Shown here: positions 15,387 to 21,903 of the stretch, in pieces
Layout of the letters: every line of letters begins with the position of its first letter
How positions within the stretch are numbered: the first letter of the stretch is position 1
NCBI GenBank assembly: GCA_021817875.1
Contig: JAKAFQ010000008.1
Span: forward strand, 1 to 21,903
From: Pseudomonadota bacterium
GTDB taxonomy: Bacteria; Pseudomonadota; Gammaproteobacteria; Steroidobacterales; Steroidobacteraceae
DNA length: 21,903 nucleotides
Direction of reading: 5' to 3'
Position numbers and translations under genes: made by a program
The notes under the pieces: model-generated
Told to the model about the DNA's origin: nothing
Seen by the model: only the letters and a program-made list of their open reading frames with translations
Databases searched by the model: none

Positions 15387-15836
15387 TCACCCTCGGCCCA
15401 CGGCGCGGCGTACGAACGCCGCATGCGGGCTGATGCGCAGGTTCGAGACCACGAGATCCCGGATCTGGCGCTTGGGATCGATCAGGAACGTGGCGCGGCG
15501 CACGCCGAGGCGCAGGGGTCCTGCCACTTCGTACATCCGCACCACGCACCGATCCATGTCCGAGAGCAGCGGGAAGGGCAGACGGTACTCGGCCTGGAAG
15601 GCGTGGTGGCTTTCGGGACTCTGCGGGCTGATGCCCGCCAGCTCGAAGCCGGCTTCTTCAATGGACTGATGCAGGTCGCGAAAGCAGCATGCCTGGCGGG
15701 TACAGCACGGCGTGAAGTCGGCCGGATAGAAATAGAGGATCAGGGGACCGCGGCTGAGCAATGCGCTGAGCGAGACGGATCGTCCGTCCGCATCCTGCAA
15801 AGTGAATTCCGGTGCGCGGGCACCAATCGCCAGCAT
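15387..15836 (-). CDS. Peroxiredoxin, BCP/PrxQ type
   Basis: A 149-residue thiol peroxidase of the AhpC/TSA fold, BCP/PrxQ group, reducing hydrogen peroxide and organic peroxides in the cytoplasm. The motif PADFTPCCTRQACC contains the peroxidatic Cys45 (PxxxTxxC pattern) and Cys50 at the resolving position known for BCP. Two extra cysteines, 44 and 51, flank them, giving four Cys in eight residues. Arg114 in RRATFLID corresponds to the conserved active-site arginine. The length matches the family. ATG 15836 follows a purine-rich GGGGAAGG stretch. The gene converges on the pseudophosphatase gene with no spacer between stop codons. Its promoter region overlaps that of the divergent tRNA-Ala gene. 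Confidence 0.9.
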   Translation of the reverse strand: MLAIGARAPEFTLQDADGRSVSLSALLSRGPLILYFYPADFTPCCTRQACCFRDLHQSIEEAGFELAGISPQSPESHHAFQAEYRLPFPLLSDMDRCVVRMYEVAGPLRLGVRRATFLIDPKRQIRDLVVSNLRISPHAAFVRRAVGRG

Positions 15837-15857
15837 GGGCCTTCCCCTGGGATGGCC

Positions 15858-15886
15858 TTGGCTTCCGAGGATATCACAGCTAGAAT
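15858..15886 (+). promoter_or_regulatory. Promoter of tRNA-Ala
   Basis: TTGGCT (15858-15863) and TAGAAT (15881-15886) are separated by exactly 17 bp. They lie 14 bp upstream of the tRNA 5' end and resemble sigma-70 -35 and -10 elements. A G+C-rich discriminator follows, as is common for stable RNA genes. Confidence 0.65.
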
Positions 15887-15900
15887 CGCCGGCCTCGCGT

Positions 15901-15976
<76 letters not shown>

Positions 15977-16019
15977 ATAAAATCAAATAGTTGGGCAAGA
16001 ATGCCCACCGTCCAGATCC

Positions 16020-16048
16020 GCCGTCAGCGCGCCCTGCGCGCTGACGGC
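16020..16048 (+). terminator. Strong 13-bp hairpin downstream of tRNA-Ala
   Basis: GCCGTCAGCGCGC (16020-16032) and its perfect inverse (16036-16048) flank a 3-nt loop. A smaller hairpin, TGGGCA/TGCCCA with a 4-nt loop, precedes it at 15992-16007. No T-tract follows, so this is a likely transcript-end structure rather than a textbook intrinsic terminator. The remaining 15977-16141 sequence has no gene I can support. Confidence 0.45.
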
Positions 16049-16141
16049 GTCTCGCCCGCGGCGAGCCGCCGGGGGCCACAGCCCACGGGGTCCGCCTCGC
16101 GCAGCGCCGGATCTTGACTCGTTTCCCGCCCACATCACACG

Positions 16142-16582
16142 ATGACGCGTATGTACCGCGATGGCAGCGTTCTGCAGATCTCCGCGCAAGTCGCGATCGC
16201 ATTGAGCGAGATCCAGCTGACGGCCGTGCGCGCCGAGGGCGCCGGCGGACAGAACGTCAACAAGGTCTCCAGCGCGATCCACCTGCGATTCGATATCACC
16301 GCTTCCTCACTGCCGACCTTCTACAAAGAACGGCTGTTACATCTGTCCGACCGACGTATCACACGGGACGGCGTCGTGCTCATCAAGGCGCAGCAGCACC
16401 GCGCCCAGGAGCAAAATCGCGCCGCCGCTTTGATGCGGCTGCGCGAGCTCATCCGTAGTGTCGCCGTCGTGAACAGGAAGCGCATCGCCACCAGACCGAC
16501 CGCAGGGGCACGGCGACGACGCCTCGACGACAAGAGCAGGCGTGGGCGGACCAAGGCATTGCGCCGCAGCGTCGAGGAATAA
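16142..16582 (+). CDS. arfB: Alternative ribosome-rescue factor ArfB (YaeJ)
   Basis: A 146-residue peptidyl-tRNA hydrolase that rescues ribosomes stalled at mRNA ends. The release-factor GGQ motif is at residues 35-37 in VRAEGAGGQNVNKV, followed by SSAIHLRFDI and LPTFYKERLL, close to E. coli YaeJ. DGVVLIKAQQHRAQEQNR continues the match. The C-terminal 35 residues are Arg/Lys-rich (RRRRLDDKSRRGRTKALRR), the tail that in ArfB enters the empty mRNA channel. Start choice is open between ATG 16142 and ATG 16151, as neither has a good ribosome site. It stands alone on the plus strand beside the decayed genes to its right. Confidence 0.94.
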   Translation: MTRMYRDGSVLQISAQVAIALSEIQLTAVRAEGAGGQNVNKVSSAIHLRFDITASSLPTFYKERLLHLSDRRITRDGVVLIKAQQHRAQEQNRAAALMRLRELIRSVAVVNRKRIATRPTAGARRRRLDDKSRRGRTKALRRSVEE

Positions 16583-16671
16583 GCGGCGCGCGGTGCTGCC
16601 GCCGGGACGGTATGTCTCTCGCCCCGGCGCCGCCATCGGCTGCTGCATGGCGGCTCGCCCCAGGCTCCCTT

Positions 16672-16752
16672 AGCCGCATGCACCTGCGCGGGGGACGCGT
16701 CGATGAGACGCTCTATGACGAAGGCGCCGTGCTCTGCGTTTTGATCCGCCAT
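16672..16752 (-). pseudogene. AHSA1/SRPBCC-family gene remnant (C-terminus lost)
   Basis: ATG 16752 follows an excellent AGGAG seven bases upstream and begins MADQNAEHG, then FVIERLIDASPAQVHAA. This is the standard opening of AHSA1/SRPBCC proteins, small hydrophobic-ligand-binding folds often co-transcribed with an ArsR-type repressor. After about 27 residues the family pattern stops. The frame continues in unrelated sequence antisense to arfB. Roughly 120 residues of the domain are therefore missing. It lies 27 nt after the ArsR remnant, in the expected operon order. Confidence 0.55.
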
Positions 16753-16779
16753 GATGGTCTCCTGCAGCGTGCTGCGCGG

Positions 16780-17025
16780 CTATCGGCCGTTGTCTTGGCC
16801 GCTTTTGGAGCGAGACCTCAGGGCCGCTCCGGCCTGGATCCCCTGCATGTACTCCTCCAGGCGATCGAGCCGCTGGTTCCAGAGCCTGCGGTAGCTCTCG
16901 ATCCAGGCATCGACACACATCAACGCCTTCGGCTCGAGGCGGGCAGGCCGAAACCGGGCTTCGCGGCCTCGGGTGACGAGTCCGGCGCGCTCGAGCACTT
17001 TCAGGTGCTTCGAGACGGCCGGCAT
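16780..17025 (-). pseudogene. ArsR-family regulator remnant (N-terminus lost)
   Basis: The frame begins exactly at the recognition helix of an ArsR-type helix-turn-helix, PAVSKHLKVLERAGLV, followed by the beta-wing GREARFRPARLEPKAL and the C-terminal helix WIESYRRLWNQRLDRLEEYM. That matches the last two-thirds of ArsR proteins of the kind paired with AHSA1/SRPBCC genes. The first 35-40 residues are absent, and an in-frame TGA lies immediately before the ATG. No other upstream frame supplies them. Without the first helices the 81-residue product should not fold as a working repressor. A deletion or recombination joint at about 17026 is the simplest explanation. Confidence 0.65.
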
Positions 17026-17298
17026 TCACCATCGCAGCACGAGGCGAACTCCGAGCGGCTGGGTCCATCCTGTAACGGTCGCGTTCGAACCGACCAGAGG
17101 GGAGCGGGGGGCGACCCCGCGGGGGGTTTGACACTGCTGGCACGCAAGGTTCGACGGACCGAGCGCAATGTGCAGAGTCATCGGCGCAAGACCTGTCGGG
17201 ATCTTCCAGAGCGCCTGAGGATTCGCGTGTGCCAGTGCCGGAGCACCGAGCGCGGCACAGACGAGCGCGGTAGCGAGGGATCGTGTTGCGCGATTCAC
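17026..17298 (-). pseudogene. Exported small ORF, possible frameshifted CDP-diacylglycerol pyrophosphatase (Cdh) remnant
   Basis: A GTG at 17298 has AAGGAG seven bases upstream, a near-perfect ribosome site. It starts a 90-residue frame with a clear signal peptide, NRATRSLATALVCAALGAPALA. The mature part starts HANPQALWKI, which from memory resembles the N-terminus of Cdh proteins. At about 17198-17200 a one-base loss would explain the change. The alternative frame then reads DRSCADDSAHCARSVEPC, close to the Cys-rich segment that follows in Cdh. The similarity stops before the joint at 17026. If intact as written, the product would be a small secreted protein with a CQQC motif. The Cdh identity is a tentative pattern match; the translation start and signal peptide are seen directly. 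Confidence 0.4.
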
Positions 17299-17800
17299 CA
17301 GAATGCTCCTTCGCCGGCATTGCAGGGCCACCGGCTTGTGGCGGCCCGGGCTGGCAATACGCAGGATCGCCCGCTCATCGGACCGACTGATGTCAATCCG
17401 GGCATGCAGCATTGCGGGTGAAATCAAATCACTCCGTTACACCTGAAATCGCGCTTGATGATCCTGACATCATTCGCCCGGTGCGCCCCCCGATAATCGC
17501 TCCTCCTGGTCAGGTACACGGAATAAATGCGGTCTTTTGAAGCCCCAGCGGCTCATCGCATATTGCGGGGGGCTGCCATGACGCTGCTCCGGATGAGACT
17601 CGCGGCTTTCAAGTTCACCGCCGTGCCGGTCTCGCCCGATGCCTGGACGCGGAGGGCGGCGCATCAGTTCGTGGCCACGCGTTTGCCATTCGAAACAGAT
17701 GAAGCCTGATCGCAACAAATGTGGCTGGAACGCCACAGGAGATGCGCGATCGAAGCGACCGCGCACCCAGGCCACACTACCGTTGTCTCGGCGCTGCGTT
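17299..17800. other. Intergenic stretch upstream of the hybrid kinase gene
   Basis: About 500 bp with no gene I can support. Short frames exist in several phases, including a 60-codon plus-strand frame at 17527-17709, but none has a recognisable domain or ribosome site. AGCCCC and GGGGCT near 17540-17575 could pair around a 22-nt loop. The kinase promoter is presumably here but is not obvious. Confidence 0.4.
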
Positions 17801-19966
17801 ATGATCAGGCGCCTCCCAGTGGTGGCAAGTGGATTCGTGCGGCGATTGACCGACCTTTTCCGGCCGAGAGTCGATACGGCGGGGTACACGCGCATCAGGG
17901 CCGGCGTCCTGCTGCTCGGACTGCTGGTCATCATGGGATTCGCCGTATCCACCGTCTACGACGCGTGGCGTTCATACCGGCACGCAGCCGAATCAACGGC
18001 GTTCCAGCTGGAGAATCTCGCGAGCGTGCTCGCCGAACAGACGGCGTGGAGCTGCGGTGGCGCCCGCCGTCTCCTTGCCGGAATCGTTCACTGGTATCCG
18101 GCGCACTCGCGGCTGCCCTCCGCGCGGATCGATCCGATGCTCGCCGCCCGCGCTGCCCGGGTGCCGCAACTGGTCTCGGTACGGATCATCGGGCCACACG
18201 GGGTCGTACGCGATTCGTCGCTCGGCATCGCGGCAACGGGTGAGAACGTCTCGGACCGCTCCTACTTCCGAGTGCAAGAGAGCCCCGCCGCTCACCAGCT
18301 GTTCGTCGGAGCGCCACAGCTCACCGCCGCGCACCGAACGGCAACGGTGGTCTTTTCGCGCCGGCTCGTAAACCGGCAGGGTCGATTTGCGGGGATCGTG
18401 GCCGCGACCGTCGAGCTGCGCGATCTTGACGGACTTTACGCGGAAACGCACCTCAAGGGCCGGATCGCGGTCCTGCTGATGCGCGACGACGGGGTCCTGC
18501 TGGTCCGCAGCCCGTCCATGCCGGCGCTCGTCGGGCGCAGATTCCCCGCACTCGAGGCGCTCAAGCAGAACCAGGTCGTTCGACTCCGCGATCCGATCGA
18601 TGGCCGGCGGGAATTCATCGCTGCCATGCCCGTCGAGTTCACCCCGCTCGTGGTTGCCGTCAGCCGCAATGAGGCTGCGGCGCTGAGCCCTGAGTACCAT
18701 GAAGCGATGGTCAGCTCGGTGAGAACGCTGGTCCTCGCCCTGTTCGGCGCGCTGGCGATGATCGCGCTGCTGTGGCAGTTGCGGCGGATTGAGCAGGTCT
18801 CGGCCGCGCTCAGGCAGTCATTGAAGATGGAAGCACTGGGAACGCTGGCCGGCGGGATCGCGCACGATTTCAACAACATCATCGCGGCCATCGTCGGATA
18901 TGGTGAACTCGCGCAGCAGCAAACGCCGGACGGCACCGCGCTGCGTCGCTATCTCGACCACATCATGTATGCGGCGGGCCGCGCCCGCTCATTGATTGAT
19001 CGCATTCTCGGATTCAGCCGCAGCGGTCTCGCCGAGCGAGTGCCGATCGACTTTCAGGCTGTGGTCGCCGAGACGCTGCAGCTGCTGGAGGCGTCTCTGC
19101 CGTCGAACGTGAGGATCGACAGAAAGCTTCACGCAGGCGGCGCCGCAGTCATCGGGGACGACACGCGTCTGCACCAGGTGACGATGAACCTGTGTGCCAA
19201 CGCGGTTCAGGCGATGCCGGAGGGAGGCGTCTTGAGTGTGACGCTCGAACCGACGCGGATCGCCGCAGCGCGCACCTGCACCTGCGGGCAACTGGCCGCC
19301 GGTGCCTATCTGGTCCTGACGGTGGGCGATTCGGGAGAAGGCATTCCAGCTCACATCATGGAACGCATCTTCGATCCATTTTTCACGACCAAGCCAGTGG
19401 GTGTCGGAACCGGCCTTGGCCTGTCGCTGGTGCATGGCATCGTCGCGGATCTCGGCGGCGCGATCGAGGTTTCGAGTGAGCCAGGGAGGGGCGCAACGTT
19501 CCGCATCTGGCTGCCAATGACGCTCGAGCGGGCAAAATCGGTGGCGGACAGGGCTCGAGACCTGCCGCGCGGCAATGGCCAGGTCGTGATGATCGTGGAC
19601 GATGAATCGGCGCTCGTCTCTCTAACCGAGGAGGTGCTGGCGGAACTGGGATACGAGCCGGTCGGCTTCCGGTCGGGCAGGTCGGCCCTTGAAGCCTTCC
19701 GCATTGACCCGCGGCGTTTCGACGCCGTGCTGACCGACGAGTTGATGCCGGATCTCCGGGGCACGGAACTCGCGCGCGAGCTGCGGCGGCTGCGCGCGGA
19801 TATCCCGATCCTTCTCGTGACTGGACACGGCGGGGAAGATCTCGCGGCGCGCGCCAAGGCGGCGGGCGTGACCGAGGTGCTACGTAAACCGCTCGGTGCG
19901 CGCGACATGGCCGAGGCTCTGGCGAGGCATCTGACCGCAACGACCGTGGAAACTGCCGCTGGCTGA
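17801..19966 (+). CDS. Hybrid sensor histidine kinase with extracytoplasmic Cache-like domain
   Basis: A 721-residue membrane sensor kinase. Helix 1 (about 34-53, AGVLLLGLLVIMGFAV) and helix 2 (about 307-327, VRTLVLALFGALAMIALL) bracket a periplasmic domain of about 250 residues. That domain contains GENVSDRSYFRVQES and LFVGAPQ, typical of Cache small-molecule sensors. The phosphoacceptor His355 lies in LAGGIAHDFNNI. The ATPase part shows NLCANAVQAM, VGDSGEGIP and FFTTKPVGVGTGLGLSLVHG. A C-terminal receiver begins VVMIVDDESALV, with phosphate-site Asp646 in VLTDELMPD and Lys696 in LRKPLG. The start is uncertain: ATG 17801 lacks a good ribosome site, and the frame is open back to 17639 without convincing sequence. 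The regulatory partner is unknown; an OmpR-type regulator lies 1.6 kb downstream. Confidence 0.93.
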   Translation: MIRRLPVVASGFVRRLTDLFRPRVDTAGYTRIRAGVLLLGLLVIMGFAVSTVYDAWRSYRHAAESTAFQLENLASVLAEQTAWSCGGARRLLAGIVHWYPAHSRLPSARIDPMLAARAARVPQLVSVRIIGPHGVVRDSSLGIAATGENVSDRSYFRVQESPAAHQLFVGAPQLTAAHRTATVVFSRRLVNRQGRFAGIVAATVELRDLDGLYAETHLKGRIAVLLMRDDGVLLVRSPSMPALVGRRFPALEALKQNQVVRLRDPIDGRREFIAAMPVEFTPLVVAVSRNEAAALSPEYHEAMVSSVRTLVLALFGALAMIALLWQLRRIEQVSAALRQSLKMEALGTLAGGIAHDFNNIIAAIVGYGELAQQQTPDGTALRRYLDHIMYAAGRARSLIDRILGFSRSGLAERVPIDFQAVVAETLQLLEASLPSNVRIDRKLHAGGAAVIGDDTRLHQVTMNLCANAVQAMPEGGVLSVTLEPTRIAAARTCTCGQLAAGAYLVLTVGDSGEGIPAHIMERIFDPFFTTKPVGVGTGLGLSLVHGIVADLGGAIEVSSEPGRGATFRIWLPMTLERAKSVADRARDLPRGNGQVVMIVDDESALVSLTEEVLAELGYEPVGFRSGRSALEAFRIDPRRFDAVLTDELMPDLRGTELARELRRLRADIPILLVTGHGGEDLAARAKAAGVTEVLRKPLGARDMAEALARHLTATTVETAAG

Positions 19967-20615
19967 GCGACTTCGCGTCGAAGCGCCACATCAGCCGAGA
20001 CTCCCTACGCTGCGGCCCACCGACCGGCCTGGCGCGAGAGCGATGGCAGCGGTTGCCGGGGGGTGCGGAATCCCGGGTCCGTCGCGCACAGGTTCCGTCG
20101 AGGTCGAACGCGCCAATGACGTCGCACGCCTCATGCGGGGCTTGGGGCATTTCTTCCCTGAGAGACGCAACTGCCGAACAAGTGGTGAAGTTGCCGGGGC
20201 CTGACCTGCAAGCGCGCCCCGGCCTTGAGCCTCCCGTTTGAGGTGACCGTTACCGGATCCTCGCCGACTGCTGCAAGGACCGGTGCAGCCATGTCCGGCC
20301 TGAGGCGCGCGATCGACCGGACCTTTGCAGCGTGCGCGTCACCATCGAGGAGCGCGAACGCGCCTGCCGGAAAACGGACGGCAATGGGACAGGGAAGCGA
20401 AGCGGGTCGTGCGGCCATCATGCGCAGTGCGAACGGCTCGCGGGGCTTCCTGGGCTGCATCGATCCGCGTGCCGACGGGAACCTGTCGGGAACCATGCGG
20501 TAACCCGCATGCTTCGCTTTACGTTCCGTTACAGGCGAAACATGCTGTACCCGGCGTGACATCCGGCACGAATGGCGGACGGGTCCAATACGGCCATGGA
20601 GTGAGGTAAACCGAT
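19967..20615. other. Gene-poor gap between kinase and lipoprotein genes
   Basis: About 650 bp without an intact gene. A small CTTCG/CGAAG stem follows the kinase stop. The minus strand contains the possible HAD remnant at 20091-20150. The plus strand around 20225-20400 has protein-like bits in two frames (LPFEVTVTG, then RVTIEERERAC after a frame change). These could be a decayed gene, but I cannot name it with confidence. Confidence 0.4.
20091..20150 (-). pseudogene. Possible HAD-superfamily hydrolase remnant
   Basis: An ATG at 20150 preceded by AGGGA four bases upstream begins MPQAPHEACDVIGAFDLDGT. AFDLDGT is the first catalytic motif of HAD phosphatases at the expected N-terminal position. 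After this the frame becomes Arg-rich and loses similarity, and it soon runs antisense to the kinase gene. One inserted base would restore LxxT-like sequence. The motif is short, so chance is not excluded. Confidence 0.25.
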
Positions 20616-21110
20616 ATGACACACCGCACAATGACAATGGCGCTGCTGCTGGGTGCCGCTCTGGCCGTCGCGGGCTGCGCGACGACCGGGGCTGGGATCG
20701 GTTCCGCGTCCACCGGGCAACACAAGGTGCTGTTCAAATGGAAGAGCTCGGGCGACGTTTCCGGTTCCATGACGGCATCGCTGTCGAATGGCACGACCTA
20801 TTCAGGTGAATACTTCCAGATTACGAGCGATACGCTGCTCAGCGGCCTCGGGCCGCTCGGGTTCGGCTGGGGTCCGGAGTGGGGAATGAATGAATGGGGG
20901 GGCGACGACTGGGATGAGTGGTACCCTGGGCCGCAGTTCATGACGCACTACTCGGGCCGCGTCGTCGCCAATCTCTCCAGCGCGTACGGTGCTCACATGC
21001 GCTGCCGCTTTCGCTTGATTCATCCCGCTGACGGCATGGCCGGTGGAGGTCGAGGTATTTGCGAACTGCCGGACGGATCGCGCATCCATGCGCAGTTTCC
21101 GGGCGCTTAG
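20616..21110 (+). CDS. Small hypothetical lipoprotein
   Basis: A 164-residue predicted lipoprotein. The signal MTHRTMTMALLLGAALAVAGC has a lipobox with the acylated cysteine at residue 21. GAGG lies nine bases before ATG 20616. The mature part begins with polar, flexible sequence, then HKVLFKWKSSGDVSGSMTASLSNGTTYSGEYFQIT, which suggests beta strands. A striking Trp/Gly/acidic segment follows (about 88-108, including WGMNEWGGDDWDEWYP). The C-terminal part, YSGRVVANLSSAYGAHMRCRFRLIHPADGMAGGGRGICELPDGSRIHAQF, contains two cysteines (about 129 and 150) that could form a disulfide. I do not recognise the family firmly; the repeated motif of a glycine-rich strand with a final DGSRI resembles MORN-like surface proteins. 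It is probably anchored in a periplasm-facing membrane leaflet. Confidence 0.8.
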   Translation: MTHRTMTMALLLGAALAVAGCATTGAGIGSASTGQHKVLFKWKSSGDVSGSMTASLSNGTTYSGEYFQITSDTLLSGLGPLGFGWGPEWGMNEWGGDDWDEWYPGPQFMTHYSGRVVANLSSAYGAHMRCRFRLIHPADGMAGGGRGICELPDGSRIHAQFPGA

Positions 21111-21563
21111 GGTCGGGCCGTTCGCTGCATCATGGGTGTCGTCGGCATTTTCGAGCCGGACGGGCGGACGCGCCAGCTGTGCGACGAATGGCTTGCAGAG
21201 GCGGGATGAGGGATTTGCGGTGCCGGGGCTGCGGACCCGGACGCGTGCGTCAGTCTTGTGTCCGCGAGCGTCTCCTCGAGGGAGTTCGCGCGTGAGATCC
21301 TGCTGGTCCGGTTGCGGCGCGAACACCCCGAACCCGCCGTGATCGAGCCCTGCAGCCAGGCGTGCTGAGGTCAGCGTTCCGACGGCGCACCGGCCGGAGC
21401 GCTTGCAGCGGAGCGAGTGACGGTGAGGCCGTTGCACGGTGGCGAGCTCTGGCGGCGCTCGGCACCCTCAGCGGTTGATCCGTGCGGAACCGCCGGGCTT
21501 GCCGGCGGTCTTACCTGCGGACCCGATGAGCGACTTGCGGGCATGACGGCCTTGGCGGACGCA
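21111..21563. other. Gap with codon-like but interrupted sequence
   Basis: About 450 bp without an intact gene. From ATG 21132 one plus-strand frame reads MGVVGIFEPDGRTRQLCDEW and reaches TGA at 21207. The same frame then reads on to a TGA at 21366 through REFAREILLVRLRREHPEP with high G+C at third codon positions. This looks like a decayed gene of unknown family, or chance. No strong ribosome site precedes it. Confidence 0.3.
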
Positions 21564-21903
21564 ATGGCAGTGACGATTCAACCCCATATCCTCGTCGTCG
21601 ACGATGATCCCGGCGTGCGTGCGCTTCTGACGGATTATTTCACGGAAAACGCACTGCGCGTCAGCACCGCCGGCAGCGGCGCCGCGATGTCGGAGATCCT
21701 GCGGGAATCAGCTATCGATCTCATCGTATTGGACGTTCGTCTGGTAGGCGAGAACGGCATGAGCATCGCGCGCGCGCTGCGCAGCGAATCAGCGATTCCC
21801 ATCATCATGCTGACGGGCGTTCGCGAGGAAGCGGATCGTGTCATGGGACTCGAACTCGGTGCCGACGACTATATTACGAAGCCTTTCAGCCCGCGGGAGC
21901 TGC
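21564..21903 (+). CDS. OmpR-family response regulator (3' end cut by window)
   Basis: The start of a response regulator. The receiver domain begins HILVVDDDPGVRALLTDYF with the acidic cluster, has the phosphate-site aspartate in LIVLDVRLVGENG, the conserved Thr in PIIMLTG, and the Lys in GADDYITKPFSPREL. The last motif is typical of OmpR/PhoB-type regulators with a winged-helix output domain, which would lie beyond the edge. Two starts are possible: ATG 21543, or ATG 21564 with GGCGGA upstream. I favour 21564, as the seven added residues look unlike a receiver N-terminus. A partner kinase could follow outside the window, or it could pair with the kinase at 17801-19966. Confidence 0.9.
   Translation, partial: MAVTIQPHILVVDDDPGVRALLTDYFTENALRVSTAGSGAAMSEILRESAIDLIVLDVRLVGENGMSIARALRSESAIPIIMLTGVREEADRVMGLELGADDYITKPFSPREL

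Noticed and set aside
20225..20400. Possible ribosome-hibernation-factor remnant on the plus strand
   Set aside because: LPFEVTVTG and RVTIEE in two frames are suggestive, but too short and frame-broken to call.
20131..20637. 168-codon minus-strand frame in the 19967-20615 gap
   Set aside because: No ribosome site, signal or family motif; composition looks like antisense noise.

Overview
This window looks like a chromosomal segment from a high-G+C Gram-negative proteobacterium. A gammaproteobacterium is my best guess, but no marker gene fixes the lineage. The pointers are a TonB-dependent receptor ending in Phe with an EIVVTAQRR TonB box, a BetI/GbdR/ChoXWV choline gene set, the ArfB rescue factor, a lipoprotein Sco1 beside a CtaG-type oxidase assembly protein, and a tRNA-Ala(CGC). 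High G+C produces very long antisense open frames, which I have left out.

Positions 1-14606 hold eleven genes, all on the minus strand. In transcription order they are: a diguanylate cyclase with a degenerate receiver domain; ctaG and sco1 (4-nt overlap); a fused choline-binding protein/permease (ChoX-ChoW) and its ATPase ChoV (4-nt overlap); a GbdR-like GATase1/AraC regulator; a second GATase1/AraC regulator; a large TonB-dependent receptor; an FAD-dependent oxidoreductase; an MFS transporter; and a BetI repressor cut by the left edge. Three regulator types tied to choline or betaine (BetI, GbdR-like and a relative) and a choline ABC transporter bracket the TonB receptor/flavoprotein/MFS trio. 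The trio is therefore a candidate outer-membrane-to-cytoplasm route for a choline- or betaine-related compound. Short AT-rich gaps in this block carry clear palindromes, including a BetI-box-like site on the betI start codon.

Positions 14838-16582 hold housekeeping-type genes: a membrane-anchored histidine-phosphatase-fold protein that has lost its catalytic residues, a convergent peroxiredoxin whose stop codon abuts its neighbour's, tRNA-Ala(CGC) with a strong downstream hairpin, and arfB.

Positions 16583-17300 look like decayed DNA: a C-terminally cut AHSA1/SRPBCC gene, an N-terminally cut ArsR gene, and a signal-peptide ORF that may be a frameshifted remnant of a CDP-diacylglycerol pyrophosphatase. 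To the right are a hybrid sensor kinase (17801-19966), a gap with a possible HAD remnant, a small lipoprotein gene (20616-21110), a gap with codon-like but interrupted sequence, and the start of an OmpR-type response regulator running off the right edge. No CRISPR array, insertion sequence or rRNA was seen.
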